From DASUPK01 sp963843085 (GTDB taxonomy: Bacteria > Actinomycetota > Thermoleophilia > Solirubrobacterales > 70-9): DNA of 64,000 nt. Under the pieces are notes generated by a model. The model was not told the DNA's origin and did not search any database. It worked only from the letters and a program-made list of their open reading frames with translations. The DNA lies in assembly GCA_963843085.1 (NCBI GenBank), contig CAWJJG010000002.1:288247-352246 (forward strand). The letters are read 5' to 3'. Every line of letters starts with the position of its first letter. The first letter of the stretch is position 1. Made by a program: the position numbers and the translations under genes. Of this stretch, positions 1 to 9,677 are shown piece after piece.

Positions 1-963
1 GGTGCCGCTCATCGAGTTCCCGGCACGGTCGGTGGGCGTCGTGGTGGGGGTCCACTGCATCGTCCCGTTCCCGCCGGCGGTGATGACGTTGCCGCCGGAG
101 CTTCCCAAAGTCACGGTGAGCGCGTTCCCACTGATCGCCATCGACGAGGAGCTGAAGGCCGTGAACTCGCCGAGCCCGAGCAGGCCGCCGACGTAGTCGT
201 TCCGGCCCAGGTCCACGGCACCGAGCGGCAGCTGGGAGCTGTTCGAGGAGTCGTAGACCCGCAGGGTGTCGTCGCCGAACAGCGAGAGCAGGCCGTTGAA
301 GATCCGCACGGTGACCGTCGTCGACGAGCCGTCCCAGCCGGTGAGGATCGAGTTCGGGTCGAGTGGCTCGGAGAAGGTGTAGGTGACCGTGTCCCCCGCC
401 TCGGCGCGGCCGGACGTGCCCCCGCCGGCGTTGGCGCTCTGCACGTCTGAGGCGCTCGGCGCCGTGTTGTCGACGATCACGCTGAAACCGGACTGGCTCC
501 GGGAGTTGCCGGCGTTGTCGCTGAGGCCGAGCGTGTAGCTGTAGGTGCCCTCCGCGAGGGAGGCGTTGGCAGTCAGGCTGGCCGCGCGGTGGCTGTAGGA
601 GAGGCCGCCGGTCGCGAAGGAGCCGGAGGCGAGCGAGGTCGAGCTCGCGCCGGTGGTGACGGTCGCGGTGTCCGAGCTCGCGGTTGCGATGCCGCTCGCC
701 GGATTGCCGGAGTCGGTGATGTCCCCGTAGACGAAGTAGGTCCCGCCCTGGTGGATGAAGCCGGGGGTCCCTCCCTGGGTCTTGCCGATCACCGAGCGCG
801 ATGCGCTCGGCGCGACGTAGTCGGCCGCGGTCGCGAAGTTGTCGGAGGGATTGGCGCTCGTCGAGGTGAACAGCCCGAAGACGCCGCCGATGCCGATGGC
901 GAGCCCCGCTAGGAGCGCCGCCGCGCAGAGCGTCGCGGTGGTTGCGGCCAGGCGCCGCCGCAT
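1..963 (-). CDS. Secreted Ig-like surface protein, 3' end beyond window
   Basis: The minus-strand frame opens at the ATG at 963 and stays open to the window edge, so the C-terminus is missing. The N-terminus has Arg residues, a long hydrophobic segment, then a Ser/Thr/Asn-rich stretch with FTSTS and NFATA. This resembles the signal region of SipW-processed TasA/camelysin-type proteins and matches the homologous region of the 1988-2578 product. Downstream are Thr/Ser/Gly-rich beta-sandwich segments, including DNTAPS and YTFSEPLD, as in bacterial Ig-like domains. Its ATG overlaps the stop of the signal peptidase gene by one base, so the two are translationally coupled. A structural or adhesive role is inferred. 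Confidence 0.75.
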   Translation of the reverse strand, partial: MRRRLAATTATLCAAALLAGLAIGIGGVFGLFTSTSANPSDNFATAADYVAPSASRSVIGKTQGGTPGFIHQGGTYFVYGDITDSGNPASGIATASSDTATVTTGASSTSLASGSFATGGLSYSHRAASLTANASLAEGTYSYTLGLSDNAGNSRSQSGFSVIVDNTAPSASDVQSANAGGGTSGRAEAGDTVTYTFSEPLDPNSILTGWDGSSTTVTVRIFNGLLSLFGDDTLRVYDSSNSSQLPLGAVDLGRNDYVGGLLGLGEFTAFSSSSMAISGNALTVTLGSSGGNVITAGGNGTMQWTPTTTPTDRAGNSMSGT

Positions 964-1511
964 CAGCCGACCTGCCGGGAGGCACCCGCTCCGACCGACC
1001 GCGGAGACCAGATCCGCAGCAGCCCGAGGACCAGCAGCGCGATCGCCGGGATCACGATTAGGCCGATCCGCCCGAGCCCCGATCCGATCCAGGTCAGGGG
1101 ATAGCCGATCGCGGGAACGCGGTAGACGATCCTGCCGATCCGGCCGTCCACCGGGACGCTCCAGCGCTCGAAGGAGTTGTTGGCGTCACCGCGGGTCACG
1201 AAGTGGACGGCGTTGCCTCGAGCCGAGATCGCCCGCGCGCGGTGGGTGATCAGCCGGCCGCTCCCGCCGGGGTCCTTGAACGTGACGATGTCCCCGACGT
1301 GGGCCTCGGTGGGGGAGATGGGCTCCGAGACGACGATGTCCCCCGTGCGGATCGCAGGCGTCATGGAACCCGAGCGCACCGTGTAGGCGCGCATCCCGAT
1401 CGCCATCGGCGCAACCGAGGCGAGCAGCAGCGCGAAGCAGAATCCTCCGATGCACCAGCAGAGCGCCGCACCCGCCCGCACCCGCCGCACGTGCCAGTGC
1501 CAGGAGAGCAT
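963..1511 (-). CDS. Signal peptidase I, ER/SipW type
   Basis: 182-residue membrane protein that would remove signal peptides at the outer face of the membrane. A hydrophobic N-terminal segment (about 14-38) leads into the serine motif RSGSM (Ser49). The family's general base is His here (LITHR, His90) rather than the Lys of ordinary bacterial LepB, followed by the acidic box TRGD (Asp109). A C-terminal membrane segment lies near 150-167. The Ser/His/Asp set and the short length are typical of archaeal/ER-type and Bacillus SipW peptidases. It sits among genes for secreted proteins with SipW-like leaders, which are its probable substrates. Neighbouring genes overlap it by one base at each end. 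Confidence 0.9.
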   Translation of the reverse strand: MLSWHWHVRRVRAGAALCWCIGGFCFALLLASVAPMAIGMRAYTVRSGSMTPAIRTGDIVVSEPISPTEAHVGDIVTFKDPGGSGRLITHRARAISARGNAVHFVTRGDANNSFERWSVPVDGRIGRIVYRVPAIGYPLTWIGSGLGRIGLIVIPAIALLVLGLLRIWSPRSVGAGASRQVG

Positions 1512-1981
1512 CAGCCTGCGTCCTTCGAGTGGAGCAGCACGGCGTAGTCGAGCAGGGCCGCCTGCCAGCGAGTGCCGGCCGTGGAGGCGACGGTCACCCG
1601 GACGGAGATCGGACCGGACTCCCCGGGCCGCAGGACCACGGTCCCACCGCCCACGAAGGCGAAGTCGATGACCGAGGCGAGGGCCGGGTCCGAGGACACG
1701 GCCCTGGCCCGCACGCGCTGGGCCTGGCCGGTCTGGTTCGTGACGGTGAAGCTGCCGGAGCCGACCTGCCCCGGCCGCAGCGTGCGGGCGTGGATGAAGT
1801 CGGCCGGGTCGGCCGGGCTCACCGAGAGCTCTCCCGTGACGTCGGCATGCGCGGTCACCTCGGCGCCGACCGCCGCCCCGCCCTGCGCGGGGTGGCTCGC
1901 GATCAGCAGTGCGCCCGCCGCGACGACGCCGGCGAGCGCACCCCAGATTCGAGCTGACCAGATTCCCGTGCGGACGGTCAT
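1511..1981 (-). CDS. Secreted protein of SipW/TasA-type cluster
   Basis: 156 residues with an N-terminal hydrophobic signal segment (about 12-30) and a small beta-rich domain containing GQVGSGSFTVTNQTGQAQRV, the style of DUF11/CARDB-like extracellular domains. It lies six bases downstream of the TasA-like gene and overlaps the signal peptidase start, so one transcript is likely. The sequence shows no enzyme motif. It could be an accessory or anchoring subunit of the surface fibre suggested by its neighbours. I do not recognise the exact family. Confidence 0.75.
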   Translation of the reverse strand: MTVRTGIWSARIWGALAGVVAAGALLIASHPAQGGAAVGAEVTAHADVTGELSVSPADPADFIHARTLRPGQVGSGSFTVTNQTGQAQRVRARAVSSDPALASVIDFAFVGGGTVVLRPGESGPISVRVTVASTAGTRWQAALLDYAVLLHSKDAG

Positions 1982-1987
1982 CCGGGC

Positions 1988-2578
1988 CTACTGGTTGCGG
2001 GCCTCCCAGGTGTAGCTGTGCGAACCCACCGAAAGACCCTGAGCCGAATCCGGCGCTCCGCTCTGCAGCGTCACCTGGAAGCGATAGACGACCGAGTCGT
2101 TCGTGGTCCAGGCGCTGCTCGAGCCCGGATAGTCAGCGAGTCCGTTCGCGTAGCTCGAGTGCGAGCTCGCGAAGTCCTGCAGCGTGCCCGAGTAGATGTC
2201 ACCGGACCCATCGGCGGTGAAGCCGGTGCAATCCGGGAAGCTGGGGCTCGCCTGAGTGCCCGGCGTGATCGTCAGGTCGACGTACTGACCGAGCGAGCCG
2301 ATCGTGCCGGTCGAATAGATCTTCACGTCCGAGTCCAGGGAGCCCGTGTAGGTGACCTTGATGCAGCTGGTGGAGCCGGGATCACCGGGCTTCTGGCCCG
2401 AGACGCTGTAGAGGGCCTGGTTCGAGTCGTTGTCGCCGATCGTCACCGATCCGGTCGAGAAGTCGTTCCCGGAGTTGGTCGTGGTGCTGGAGAAGGCGCT
2501 GAATACGCCGAGACCGGCGAGCCCTCCGAGCAACCCGATCAGTAGGAAGCTGAGCAGAAGCTTTTCCTTGCGGCGCAT
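1988..2578 (-). CDS. TasA/camelysin-like SipW-dependent surface protein
   Basis: 196 residues from the ATG at 2578. An AGGAGG ribosome-binding site about 9 bases upstream decides this start over a longer frame reaching 2698. The leader RRKEKLLLSFLLIGLLGGLA ends in GVFSAFSSTTT, followed by GNDFSTGSV. This is the pattern of TasA/camelysin proteins cleaved by SipW-type peptidases, where a phenylalanine-rich segment follows the cleavage site. The rest is Gly/Ser/Thr-rich beta sequence with two cysteines. It is the first gene of the minus-strand cluster that includes its likely peptidase. A biofilm-fibre or surface role is inferred from the family. Confidence 0.8.
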   Translation of the reverse strand: MRRKEKLLLSFLLIGLLGGLAGLGVFSAFSSTTTNSGNDFSTGSVTIGDNDSNQALYSVSGQKPGDPGSTSCIKVTYTGSLDSDVKIYSTGTIGSLGQYVDLTITPGTQASPSFPDCTGFTADGSGDIYSGTLQDFASSHSSYANGLADYPGSSSAWTTNDSVVYRFQVTLQSGAPDSAQGLSVGSHSYTWEARNQ

Positions 2579-2914
2579 CCGATTGACCTCCTGTTGGTGC
2601 CACTTGACCCCCTGGTTCGCCGTTCCATCGGCTGATTTCGACCGGACCTTGCTACTCAGCTTTCGGGATATCCGTGCCTGAGGCGCAGGTGGAAACAAGT
2701 AAGGAGGAGCGGCCGAGGACGACGAAAGTCAGTGGGCCGCCGCCCATCCGGGAGGCGACGACCCACGAACCCCCTAGGTTCCCAATCGACCCCGGCCGCC
2801 CTGCGACTATCGGGCACCTGTGAGGGCCTGCGCTACCCCGCAATTCGGTAATTCCCTGCCTGGCCGCTGTGGGTAAACACGGGCACGCGGCCACCCGGTC
2901 CTCATACTCCGGGC
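2579..2914. promoter_or_regulatory. Divergent intergenic region
   Basis: About 335 bases separate the minus-strand surface-protein cluster from the plus-strand gene at 2915. The AGGAGG site for the minus-strand gene is at about 2588-2593. Promoters for both directions should lie here. I see no convincing structured RNA. Frames through it are short and carry the codon pattern of shadows. Confidence 0.4.
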
Positions 2915-3667
2915 ATGGCCACCCCCTCCGATCCGCTGGAGCCGCCGAAGGCCGTCCCACAGGAGGCACTCGACGGTCTCTATCGGGGCCCGCTCGAGGA
3001 GTTCACGGCCTCGCGGAACGCCCTTGCGAAGGAGCTCGGCTCGGACTGGGTGAAGGGCTTGGCGAAGCCGAGCCGGGCCGCCTGGCTGGTCAATCAGCTA
3101 TCGGCGAGCAAGGCGGATCAGATCGGTGACCTCCTTGACCTCGGCAGGAAGCTCCGCGCCGCCCAGGAGGAGATGCTGGCCGGGTCACCCGACCGCGTCA
3201 AGCTGCGCGAGGCCGCGCTGCGCGAGCAGCGGACCGCTGCCTCACTGACTCGCGCGGCCGAGGCGATCGGCAGGGAGCACGGGGTGGGTGCGCAGATCCT
3301 CACCCGGGTCGAGGAGACGCTGCAGGCGGCGGCCTCCGATCCCGAGGTGGCCGAGGCAATCGAGCGCGGTCGCCTGACCCGCGAGCAGCGCGCCGCGTCG
3401 GTCGGCCTGATCGGAATGGCGGTGCCCGCACAGCGCCCCGCCCGGAAGAGCGGGAGAGACCGCGAGGCGGCCGAGCGTCGGGCTCGCCAGCAGCTCGCGA
3501 AGCGCCGCAAGGCCGCACAGCGCAGCCTCGCGGCCGCGGAGAAGAAGCTCGAGCGTGAGCGGGCCGCGCTGGAGCGGGCCCGGGAGGCCGTCGAGCGGGC
3601 GGAGGGGAAGGTCCACGATGCCGGGCTCGACGCGAACGCCGCCCGCCGGGAGCTGGACGAGCTCTAG
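2915..3667 (+). CDS. Conserved hypothetical coiled-coil protein
   Basis: 250 residues, cytoplasmic, without signal peptide. The N-terminal half is helical (LAKPSRAAWLVNQLS, then repeated Glu/Arg/Ala-rich helices). From about residue 175 to the end there is a long Arg/Lys/Glu/Ala coiled coil with heptad-like spacing (AAEKKLERERAALERAREAV). I recognise no catalytic motif. It may act as a structural or nucleic-acid-associated protein, but nothing in the sequence settles this. It stands alone, with a 74-base gap before the next gene. Confidence 0.75.
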   Translation: MATPSDPLEPPKAVPQEALDGLYRGPLEEFTASRNALAKELGSDWVKGLAKPSRAAWLVNQLSASKADQIGDLLDLGRKLRAAQEEMLAGSPDRVKLREAALREQRTAASLTRAAEAIGREHGVGAQILTRVEETLQAAASDPEVAEAIERGRLTREQRAASVGLIGMAVPAQRPARKSGRDREAAERRARQQLAKRRKAAQRSLAAAEKKLERERAALERAREAVERAEGKVHDAGLDANAARRELDEL

Positions 3668-3741
3668 AGAGATCGTCCGCGAAGGACACCGGGGTACTGG
3701 CCTGACCAAGGCTCAACCTCTGCCGCCCAGCAGCCGATCAC

Positions 3742-4182
3742 GTGAAGGTGGATCGGACCCTCCACACAGCTGCGGCGGCCGGCACCCACACGGGCGCGTA
3801 CGAACTGGGCCAGATCATCGGCCTCGTCATTCTCGGGCTCCTTCTCTTCTGGCTGTTTCGCAATGCGCGCAAGCGGGTGGAAAAGCGCCACGCGGCACAA
3901 GCGCCGCCGCCGTCGGCCGAGGCGCTCATCGCTGAGGTGAGGGCCGCCGCGGCGGCGAACGGGTCCGAGCCCGGGCCGAGCGATCTCGAGGATGAGCTGC
4001 GGGAGATCTATGAGCGCGTCGGGCATCCGGAGGCGTTCGAGGAGGCGAAGCAGAAGGTCACCGACCTCGCCGGCGTGCTGGTCCGGGACGAGGGGATGCC
4101 GGGGAGCGAGGCGCTCCGCGTTGCCTACGAGCGCAGTCTCGCCGAGCACCGCGTGTACCTGACCGCTCGCGGTCCCGCCTAG
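3742..4182 (+). CDS. Small single-pass membrane protein, unknown function
   Basis: 146 residues from a GTG start. A short N-terminal region is followed by one transmembrane segment (about residues 22-40, LGQIIGLVILGLLLFWLF) and a basic Arg/Lys stretch, so the rest is probably cytoplasmic. The remainder is Ala/Glu-rich and helical. No catalytic motif is visible. The 29-base gap to the next gene allows co-transcription with the TPP enzyme, but no functional link can be read from sequence. Confidence 0.65.
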   Translation: MKVDRTLHTAAAAGTHTGAYELGQIIGLVILGLLLFWLFRNARKRVEKRHAAQAPPPSAEALIAEVRAAAAANGSEPGPSDLEDELREIYERVGHPEAFEEAKQKVTDLAGVLVRDEGMPGSEALRVAYERSLAEHRVYLTARGPA

Positions 4183-4211
4183 GCGACCGTCCTCGTTGTA
4201 GCCTCGCCTGG

Positions 4212-5885
4212 ATGGCCACGTCCGACCAAGTCGAGGAGAGGGCCGAGGGCGCCGAGTCCCACGAGAACGCGGGCCCGGTCCACGGTGGCCGGCTGGTCGC
4301 CCAGGCGATGCGCAGCCGCGGCGCGAGCAAGCTCTTCACGCTCTCCGGGGGGCATCTCTTCTCCATCTACGACGGCTGCAAGGCCGAGGGGATCGACGTC
4401 ATCGATACCCGGCACGAGCAGTCGGCGGCCTTCGCCGCGATCGGCTGGGCGAAGGCCACCCGCGAGCCGGGGATCTGCGCGCTGACCGCCGGCTGTGGCG
4501 TCACCAATGGGATGAGTGCGATCGCCTCCGCACAGGCCGACGGCGTCCCGCTGGTCGCCCTCGGGGGCCGGGCGCCCGAGATGAGGTGGGGGAGCGGCTC
4601 GCTTCAGGAGATCGACCATCTGCCCTTCGTCTCGCCGCTGGTGAAGTCGGCGCAGACGGTGAGGAACGCGGGAAAGATCGCCAGGACGACCGCCGAGGCG
4701 ATCGATACGGCCGACACGGCGCCATTCGGCCCCACCTTCGTCGACTACCCCCTCGACGTGGTCTTCTCGGAAGCCGACTCGGAGATCCCGGACGCGCCGT
4801 CGCAGTCGGACCGTCCCGCCGAGGGCGCGGGTCGTGTCGCGAAGATGCTCTCGGAGGCGGAGCGCCCGGCGATCATGGCCGGCTCCAACCTCTACTGGGC
4901 GCAGGCCGAGACGGAGCTCCGAGAGCTCGCCGAGGACCTCGGCATTCCCGTTTTCCTGAACGGCCTCGGCCGCGGCTGTCTCGCGCCCGACCACGAGCTC
5001 TACTTCTCCCGGGCCCGAAGCGCGGGGCTGGGCGGCTGCGACGTCTGTCTCGTGATCGGCGTCCCGCTCGACTTCCGGCTCGGGTTCGGTGCCGCGATCT
5101 CCGAGGACGCGACGGTGGTGCAGCTCGACTTCACGCCGTCGAAGCTCGAGAAGACGCGGCTGCCCGATCTCGCGCTCGCCGGAGACATCGGCGCCACGCT
5201 CAGCGAGATCCGCGAGTCGGCCAATGCCTCGCCCAGGCGAACCGCGGGCTGGGTCGAGGAGCTGCGCAGGGTAGAGGGGGAGAAGCGCGCTGAGGAGCAG
5301 GAGGTGCTCGATGACGATCGCTCGCCGCTTCACCCGATGCGGGTCTACAGGGAGCTCGGGGACTTCCTCGAGCGCGACGCCATCGTGGTCGGGGACGGCG
5401 GCGACTTCGTCAGCTTCGCCGGCCGCGTCTGGGAGACCTGGGAGCCCGGGACGTGGATGGATCCGGGCCCCTATGGGTGCCTCGGTGCCGGTCCGGGCCA
5501 GGCGATCGGCGCCAAGCTCGCCCATCCCGAGCGACAGGTCTGTCTGCTCCTCGGCGACGGCGCCTTCGGCTTCTCCGGGATGGAGTTCGACACGATGGCC
5601 CGCCACAACCTGCCGATCGTCGCCGTGATGGGGAACAACGGGATCTGGGCTCTCGAGCATCACCCGATGAAGTTCCTCTACGGCTACTCGCTGGCCGCCG
5701 AGCTTCGGCCCGAGACCCGCTACGACGAGGTCGTCTCGGCCCTCGGCTGCCACGGGGAGCTGGTCCGCACGCCGGACGAGCTGCGGCCGGCGCTGGACCG
5801 CGCCTTCGCATCGGGCAAGCCGGCGCTCGTCAATGTGCTTACCGACCCCGAGGTCGTCTACCCGCGCCGGGCGAACCTGGCGTGA
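4212..5885 (+). CDS. Thiamine-diphosphate-dependent enzyme, acetolactate synthase/2-hydroxyacyl-CoA lyase family
   Basis: 557 residues with the three-domain plan of the family. The Pyr domain carries the cofactor-activating glutamate in HEQSAAFAA (Glu69). The central domain is Rossmann-like. The PP domain has the metal/diphosphate motif GDGAFGFSGMEFD...NN (about 448-476). The segment PYGCLGAGPGQAIGAK is closer to 2-hydroxyacyl-CoA lyase, oxalyl-CoA decarboxylase and orphan IlvB-like proteins than to biosynthetic acetolactate synthase. No regulatory IlvN subunit is next to it, which argues against branched-chain amino-acid synthesis. The substrate is unknown. A DUF5661 gene follows 13 bases later. 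Confidence 0.85.
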   Translation: MATSDQVEERAEGAESHENAGPVHGGRLVAQAMRSRGASKLFTLSGGHLFSIYDGCKAEGIDVIDTRHEQSAAFAAIGWAKATREPGICALTAGCGVTNGMSAIASAQADGVPLVALGGRAPEMRWGSGSLQEIDHLPFVSPLVKSAQTVRNAGKIARTTAEAIDTADTAPFGPTFVDYPLDVVFSEADSEIPDAPSQSDRPAEGAGRVAKMLSEAERPAIMAGSNLYWAQAETELRELAEDLGIPVFLNGLGRGCLAPDHELYFSRARSAGLGGCDVCLVIGVPLDFRLGFGAAISEDATVVQLDFTPSKLEKTRLPDLALAGDIGATLSEIRESANASPRRTAGWVEELRRVEGEKRAEEQEVLDDDRSPLHPMRVYRELGDFLERDAIVVGDGGDFVSFAGRVWETWEPGTWMDPGPYGCLGAGPGQAIGAKLAHPERQVCLLLGDGAFGFSGMEFDTMARHNLPIVAVMGNNGIWALEHHPMKFLYGYSLAAELRPETRYDEVVSALGCHGELVRTPDELRPALDRAFASGKPALVNVLTDPEVVYPRRANLA

Positions 5886-5898
5886 TGGAGGTGAAGGA

Positions 5899-6174
5899 AT
5901 GAGCGCGAACAGGAAGGTCGAGGCCGATGAGGCCCGCGCGATCGGCGAGCAGATCGGAATCGACTGGGACTCCGCCCCCTTCGACGTCGAGCAGTTCCGC
6001 GTCGGCATGGAGGTCGAGTTCGAGCACGGGAGCCACGACCCGAGAACCGATGTCACCCAGGACGACCCGGTGATCACCGGCAAGATCGCCTGGGCACACC
6101 TCAACGAGTTCGCCGACTACTACACGCGCCTCGAGAAGATGGAGGCGGCGGCCGAGGCGGGCGAGCAGCCCTAG
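5899..6174 (+). CDS. DUF5661 family protein
   Basis: 91 residues. The ATG at 5899 follows a GGAGGTGAAGG ribosome-binding site only a few bases after the preceding stop, so it is probably co-transcribed with the TPP enzyme. The sequence has the family hallmarks: EARAIGEQIGIDW, FDVEQFRVGMEVEFEHG, DPVITGKIAWAHLNEFADYY and a helical tail. The family is widespread and uncharacterised. The conserved Glu/His/Asp residues are suggestive of metal or ligand binding, but that is only inference. Confidence 0.85.
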   Translation: MSANRKVEADEARAIGEQIGIDWDSAPFDVEQFRVGMEVEFEHGSHDPRTDVTQDDPVITGKIAWAHLNEFADYYTRLEKMEAAAEAGEQP

Positions 6175-6212
6175 CCGGCGTAGGCCGCCTGCCCCGTCCC
6201 TACACTGGGTTG

Positions 6213-6575
6213 GTGTCGAATCCCGCCGCCGCGGCGCCCAACACCTGGACCTGTTCGCGCTGCGAGGTGACGGTCTCCTTCTCTCCCGATGTCGCGGACA
6301 CCGGCCTGCCCTCGACCTGGACCGAGGTGGAGGGCGAGCTCTACTGCCTCTCCTGCCGTCGCGAGATGGCCGGCGAGGCGGGCCTCGAGGGCGTCGACGA
6401 GAGCACCCCGAACCAGAAGCGCCTCCAGATTCGGGCGCAGGCGCGGATCGAGTTCGAGATCAAGCGAGATCCGACCCGCGAGGACAACCGGATCGCCAAG
6501 GCGGTCGGCACCTCGACCTTTGCGGTCCGCAAGGCCCGCGCCCGCCTGGAAGAGGGCCCTGAGCAGGAAGATTGA
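6213..6575 (+). CDS. Zinc-ribbon protein with HTH-like C-terminus
   Basis: About 120 residues, starting at GTG 6213 or TTG 6210. The first half has a four-cysteine zinc-ribbon pattern: CSRC near the start and CLSC about 35 residues later. The second half is helical and reads like a DNA-binding helix-turn-helix (EDNRIAKAVGTSTFAVRKAR). A small transcription-associated regulator is plausible. It is a conserved hypothetical type and I assign no pathway. The start is uncertain because no strong ribosome-binding site is visible. Confidence 0.7.
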   Translation: MSNPAAAAPNTWTCSRCEVTVSFSPDVADTGLPSTWTEVEGELYCLSCRREMAGEAGLEGVDESTPNQKRLQIRAQARIEFEIKRDPTREDNRIAKAVGTSTFAVRKARARLEEGPEQED

Positions 6576-6765
6576 GCGGGACCGCCCGATCTGGACCGGA
6601 CACCCTGCTACGGTGGTCTGCGTCGGGTAGATCCGGCGGTGGTGTTTGTGGCCGCCGATGATCTTTATCCCGAGAGGTTCCGTTTCCTCCCTCATTGCGC
6701 TCCGAATGCGCCGTTAGTTGGGGTCACAGGATCTCCAACGAACGCACATAAGGAGTTAGCAACAC
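6576..6765 (+). promoter_or_regulatory. Long 5' leader of DEAD-box helicase
   Basis: A 190-base non-coding stretch, less GC-rich than its surroundings, separates the zinc-ribbon gene from the helicase start. It ends with AAGGAGTTAGC nine bases before ATG 6766. Long leaders are common on cold-inducible helicase mRNAs and can mediate autoregulation. I see no clear terminator or named riboswitch. Confidence 0.4.
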
Positions 6766-8062
<1,297 letters not shown>

Positions 8063-8129
8063 TCGAGGCGCATTGACCAAGTAATCGGGGCGTCTGTGCG
8101 GAGGCCAGGACCGATGTGTGGCTTAGACC

Positions 8130-9662
8130 ATGCTCGGTCCTGGCCAAACGCACGACGAATCTGCCACCACCAATGGCAACGGATCGGTGGCGTCCAACGG
8201 CAACGGCACGGGTGCGACCGGACGGGACGGCCGGGTCGCGACCAATGGCGACGGCGGGGTCAAGACCCTGCCGAAGCCGGCCAAGCTCAATGAGCAGTTG
8301 CCGGTCGTCTCGACGAACGGGAACGGATTCCCGGTCGCCGAGAAGCTTCCCGAGGATCACCGCCGCTTCTACCTCCCGCTCAAGCTCAAGCTGCTCTTCG
8401 TCGCGATGTGCAGCCTGGGCTGGGTGGCTTTCTCGCTGTGGCTCGCGATCCCGTGGATCGAGGAGCTGGGCAAGTCGATCACCGTCCCGATCGCTGCCGC
8501 GCTGATCGCCGGCATCGCGATCATCCCCGGCTATCTGAACGCCCACCTGATCTCCTCGCTGCTCTTCGACAAGGCGCCGAGGCTTCGCTTCGATCTCGAT
8601 TTCCCCGCGATCACCCTGATCGTCGCCTGCTTCAACGAGGAGGATGTGATCGAGGAGACGCTCGACTACGCCGCGACTCAGGACTATCCGGGCGAGCTCC
8701 ACATCCTGGTCGCCGACGATGGCTCCACGGACCGGACCGTCGAGCTGGCGACCCTCTGCGCGGAGATGGACGAGCGAATCTCGGTCCGCAGCTTCCCGCA
8801 CGGCGGCAAGGCCAACACCCTGAACGCCGCGCTCGCCGAGGTCCACACCCCGCTGATGGCCACGGTCGACGCCGACACCCTTCTCATGCCCGAGGCCCTG
8901 AAGCGCTGCGTCGCGCGCCTTCAGGTCTCCCCGCCGACGACCGTCGCGGTCGCCGGCGCCGTCTTCGTCCGCAACTCGCGCACCAACCTGCTCACCCAGG
9001 CTCAGGAGTGGGACTACTTCCTCGGCATCGCCTCCATCAAGCGCCAGCAGGGCCTCTTCCAGGGCACGCTGGTCGCGCAGGGCGCCTTCAGCGTCTACCG
9101 GACCGAGCCCGTCAAGGAGGTCGGCGGCTGGCCGGACCGGATCGGCGAGGACATCGTCCTAACCTGGGCGATGATGCACAAGGGCGCCGGCGTCAGCTAC
9201 GAGAAGACCGCCGTCGCCTTCACCGATGCGCCGGAGACCATCAAGGCCTTCGCCAAGCAGCGCCGTCGCTGGGCGAGGGGCATGATCGAGGGTCTGCGCG
9301 AGTACGGACCGGCACTGATCAAGGGCCGCCGCGCGTACGCCCACTCCGTGATCGTCGACTACGTCTTCCCATACGTCGACTTCGTCTACTCGATTGCTTT
9401 TCCGGTCGGGATCATCCTCGCCGTCTTCTTCGGGATCTACGCGATCGTCGGCCCGCTCACACTGCTCGTTCTCCCGCTCAACATGATCCTCTCGGGGATC
9501 ATGTTCAAGCTCAGCCGTGGCTCCTTCGATGAGGTTGGGCTGAGCGTCCGAAAGAACTGGAAGGGCTTCTTCAGCTACCTGCTGCTCTACCAGCTGGTGA
9601 TGAGCCCGGTCTCCGTCGCCGGGTACGTGCAGGAGCTCTTCAAGACCAAGCGGAACTGGTAG
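8130..9662 (+). CDS. Family 2 glycosyltransferase, processive polysaccharide synthase type
   Basis: 510 residues. The first 70 are low complexity, with repeated NGNG units. Two N-terminal membrane helices (about 85-135) follow, then a GT-A domain with VACFNEED, ADDGSTD, the metal-binding VDADT, GED and QRRRW motifs of poly-beta-hexosamine/cellulose-type synthases. C-terminal membrane helices (about 410-500) complete a PgaC/IcaA-like layout. It would polymerise a sugar at the inner membrane and extrude it. An upstream in-frame stop at 8124 fixes the earliest start at 8130. No deacetylase or cyclic-di-GMP partner gene is adjacent, so the polymer is unknown. Confidence 0.88.
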   Translation: MLGPGQTHDESATTNGNGSVASNGNGTGATGRDGRVATNGDGGVKTLPKPAKLNEQLPVVSTNGNGFPVAEKLPEDHRRFYLPLKLKLLFVAMCSLGWVAFSLWLAIPWIEELGKSITVPIAAALIAGIAIIPGYLNAHLISSLLFDKAPRLRFDLDFPAITLIVACFNEEDVIEETLDYAATQDYPGELHILVADDGSTDRTVELATLCAEMDERISVRSFPHGGKANTLNAALAEVHTPLMATVDADTLLMPEALKRCVARLQVSPPTTVAVAGAVFVRNSRTNLLTQAQEWDYFLGIASIKRQQGLFQGTLVAQGAFSVYRTEPVKEVGGWPDRIGEDIVLTWAMMHKGAGVSYEKTAVAFTDAPETIKAFAKQRRRWARGMIEGLREYGPALIKGRRAYAHSVIVDYVFPYVDFVYSIAFPVGIILAVFFGIYAIVGPLTLLVLPLNMILSGIMFKLSRGSFDEVGLSVRKNWKGFFSYLLLYQLVMSPVSVAGYVQELFKTKRNW

Positions 9663-9677
9663 CTCGGTCGGGCGGCG

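Noticed and set aside
4179..6104. 641-codon minus-strand frame opposite the TPP enzyme
   Set aside because: Arg/Gly/Pro-rich shadow with no domain; the plus-strand frame has all TPP motifs.
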